Positions 62,414 through 64,000 of a stretch of DNA of 64,000 nt are shown in pieces. Source of the stretch: Oxyruncus cristatus (Eukaryota > Chordata > Aves > Passeriformes > Cotingidae); assembly GCA_013399855.1 (NCBI GenBank), contig VXAY01000767.1, forward strand, positions 2,350,023 through 2,414,022, in the 5' to 3' direction. The notes beneath the pieces are model-generated. The model was not told where the DNA came from, searched no databases, and saw only the letters and a list, made by a program, of their open reading frames with translations. Numbering within the stretch: position 1 is the first letter of the stretch; the number at the start of each line of letters is the position of its first letter. A program made the translations under genes and the position numbers.

Positions 62414-64000
62414 TTAGAGTTATCCTTGAATTACCCAAATATGGGACTAGCAATACTAGTACAGGTTGTCCTTCAAATCTGGGAGCTTGTAAGAGCTCTG
62501 GCAGTCCTCTCTGCAGAAATTCTCCACAGCAGTGAATTTATCTCTTAATCTATAGTCTTTTAAGAGATCATTCCAAGTCTCACACTGTCTGTCTGAGAGC
62601 CTGTGGACAAACTGAGAAGATTAACCTTCTCAAAATTGCTCATGTACTTTGCCGGTGGCACAACAGGCAGCTCCCCAGCCTCTCACCTGCACAATAAAAT
62701 TATCATGCACACAGTGAAGCTGTTGACAATCCTTTCCTTCCTAGAAAACAAGTCTAATGAAACTGGTATTTTAGTTATCCAGAATTGGACAGTTCAGGGC
62801 AGTAGTTCAGAACCTTAAAGTTGTGGTAACTAGAGTTGATAAATGAGAACATCACACTTAAATGAGATTCTAAGGCCTTGGTGATCAGTGTGAGTAGCTG
62901 TGGTTCACAAGATTGATCCTGGGCCTTTTTGAAATTATTGTTTCAGACAGACACCCTGCCTGCAGGACCAAGGTTGTTTTCCTGTCCAAAGTCAAGGAGT
63001 TGTCCCCTTCATGTCTTCTGTGGTAAGAGCCACTAAGCAGGAATTCAGCATGATTTTTATATGGCTTCTTCTTTGGTAGCCCACATAAATGTTGTCCTTG
63101 TCACATCAGCACAGGAGAACTTCACCTAGATAGGCAGCTGGACTCATTACTGTGAGCTCCCTTTCTGTAGGGTTAGACTGTGTCTCTAGACACCAATTTT
63201 TATAACTGTGATTGCTCCAAGGAAGGAATTGCCTTTATTTCTTTCATTTGTTGGAAGAAAAGTAATTTACTTCTATTTTCCAGCCTCTCACCCACACCAG
63301 CTTTGTGACTGGTCCTAAAGGAAAAGCCAATTGTTTATTCTCTCCAAATCACCTTTCCAGAGAAAATAATGGTAGCTGTGTAGTTCCTGCTCTTTCAACT
63401 CCATTCCCTCTAAGGCCATAGGGGATGTATGCAGAGACAGTACAAAATAATACCTGCACTTGTAGTATTCCTCTTATTTTTCAGTTTAGAAAGGTTGAGT
63501 ACAGCTCAAAAAGAAACTGATGCAGTGCAAAAGATTGTGTAGAGGAGAAAGTGCATTCCTGGAAACAGGTTCACATTCAAGGCAACAGTTTTACCTTTGG
63601 CAACTCTCTCTGACATTGCGAGGTGGAAGGTACAACTACCACTATCCTTGTTAGTGAAGGTGAATTTTTAAACAATGTTTTATGGCTTCTTGGTTCCCCT
63701 GTGGAGAAACACAGGGCTGATTTTTTTTTTTTTGTCTCTTGCCATTTTAATGCTAACACCTTACTTTTAATATTGCAATATATATTTAGCATGAATTATT
63801 TAATAACGAATTGTTATGCACTCCTGTAGCATAGGAATACATGCTACAAGGAATATTTAAGTATAAAACTTCATGGCTTACAAAATCCTGCAGAGAATAA
63901 TGTAATCTTACTTTCTTTTGCAATCTAAATCCAGTTGGGCTTGGTAAGTGCTCACCTGAGAGATTTGGAGGATTACCTGAGCTGTGCAGGTAACAGACAC
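62414..64000. other. Non-coding, no gene seen
   Basis: No exon or repeat family recognised. T13 lies at 63721-63733. The window ends without any boundary signal. Confidence 0.7.

Noticed and set aside
1..64000. Search by eye for tRNA, 5S, U-snRNA, CRISPR arrays and LTR-retrovirus structures
   Set aside because: No tRNA B-box with matching arms, no snRNA signatures, no regular spacer arrays and no primer-binding sites or paired LTRs were seen.

Overview
This looks like a 64 kb stretch of vertebrate nuclear DNA, most probably from a bird. The evidence is a moderately AT-rich background, no operon-like coding, no Alu- or L1-like mammalian repeats, a very low density of recognisable transposons, and relics of CR1 (the characteristic reptile/bird LINE) plus one MIR-type core-SINE relic. 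The taxon is an inference; nothing here names a species. One 39-base run of N shows it is a draft assembly.

I found no protein-coding exon, tRNA, rRNA or other RNA gene that I could defend. Open frames are short (177 codons at most), overlap on both strands, show no family motifs and are what chance gives in 64 kb of this composition. The window is best read as intergenic DNA or the inside of a very large intron. An excess of long T-runs over A-runs on the + strand (14 against 1 at 12 bases or more) weakly suggests that, if it is transcribed, the + strand is the sense strand.

Layout: 1-2.8 kb plain; 2.8-3.5 kb a G-rich block with a 40-bp tandem repeat and a G-quadruplex motif; 3.5-14.6 kb plain AT-rich DNA; 14.6-15.4 kb a local duplication, three T-tracts and the assembly gap; 16.1-16.4 kb the only CpG island, with a TATA-like box just after it; 20-25 kb candidate regulatory segments; 26.1-26.3 kb a long purine tract followed by a pyrimidine tract; 28.1-28.3 kb a CR1 reverse-transcriptase relic; 29.3-29.8 kb three RFX-type X-box sites; 38.2-38.5 kb an older CR1 relic followed by a CTTTAATT array; 41.8 kb a CR1 3' end; 51.7 kb a MIR relic; 52.4-58 kb AT-rich segments that look like conserved non-coding elements; 62.4 kb a short tandem repeat with a 12-bp palindrome. 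The rest is unremarkable.

There are no genes here to act together. What function exists is most likely cis-regulatory: one possible orphan promoter and several candidate enhancers. I saw no sign of a novel coding system.
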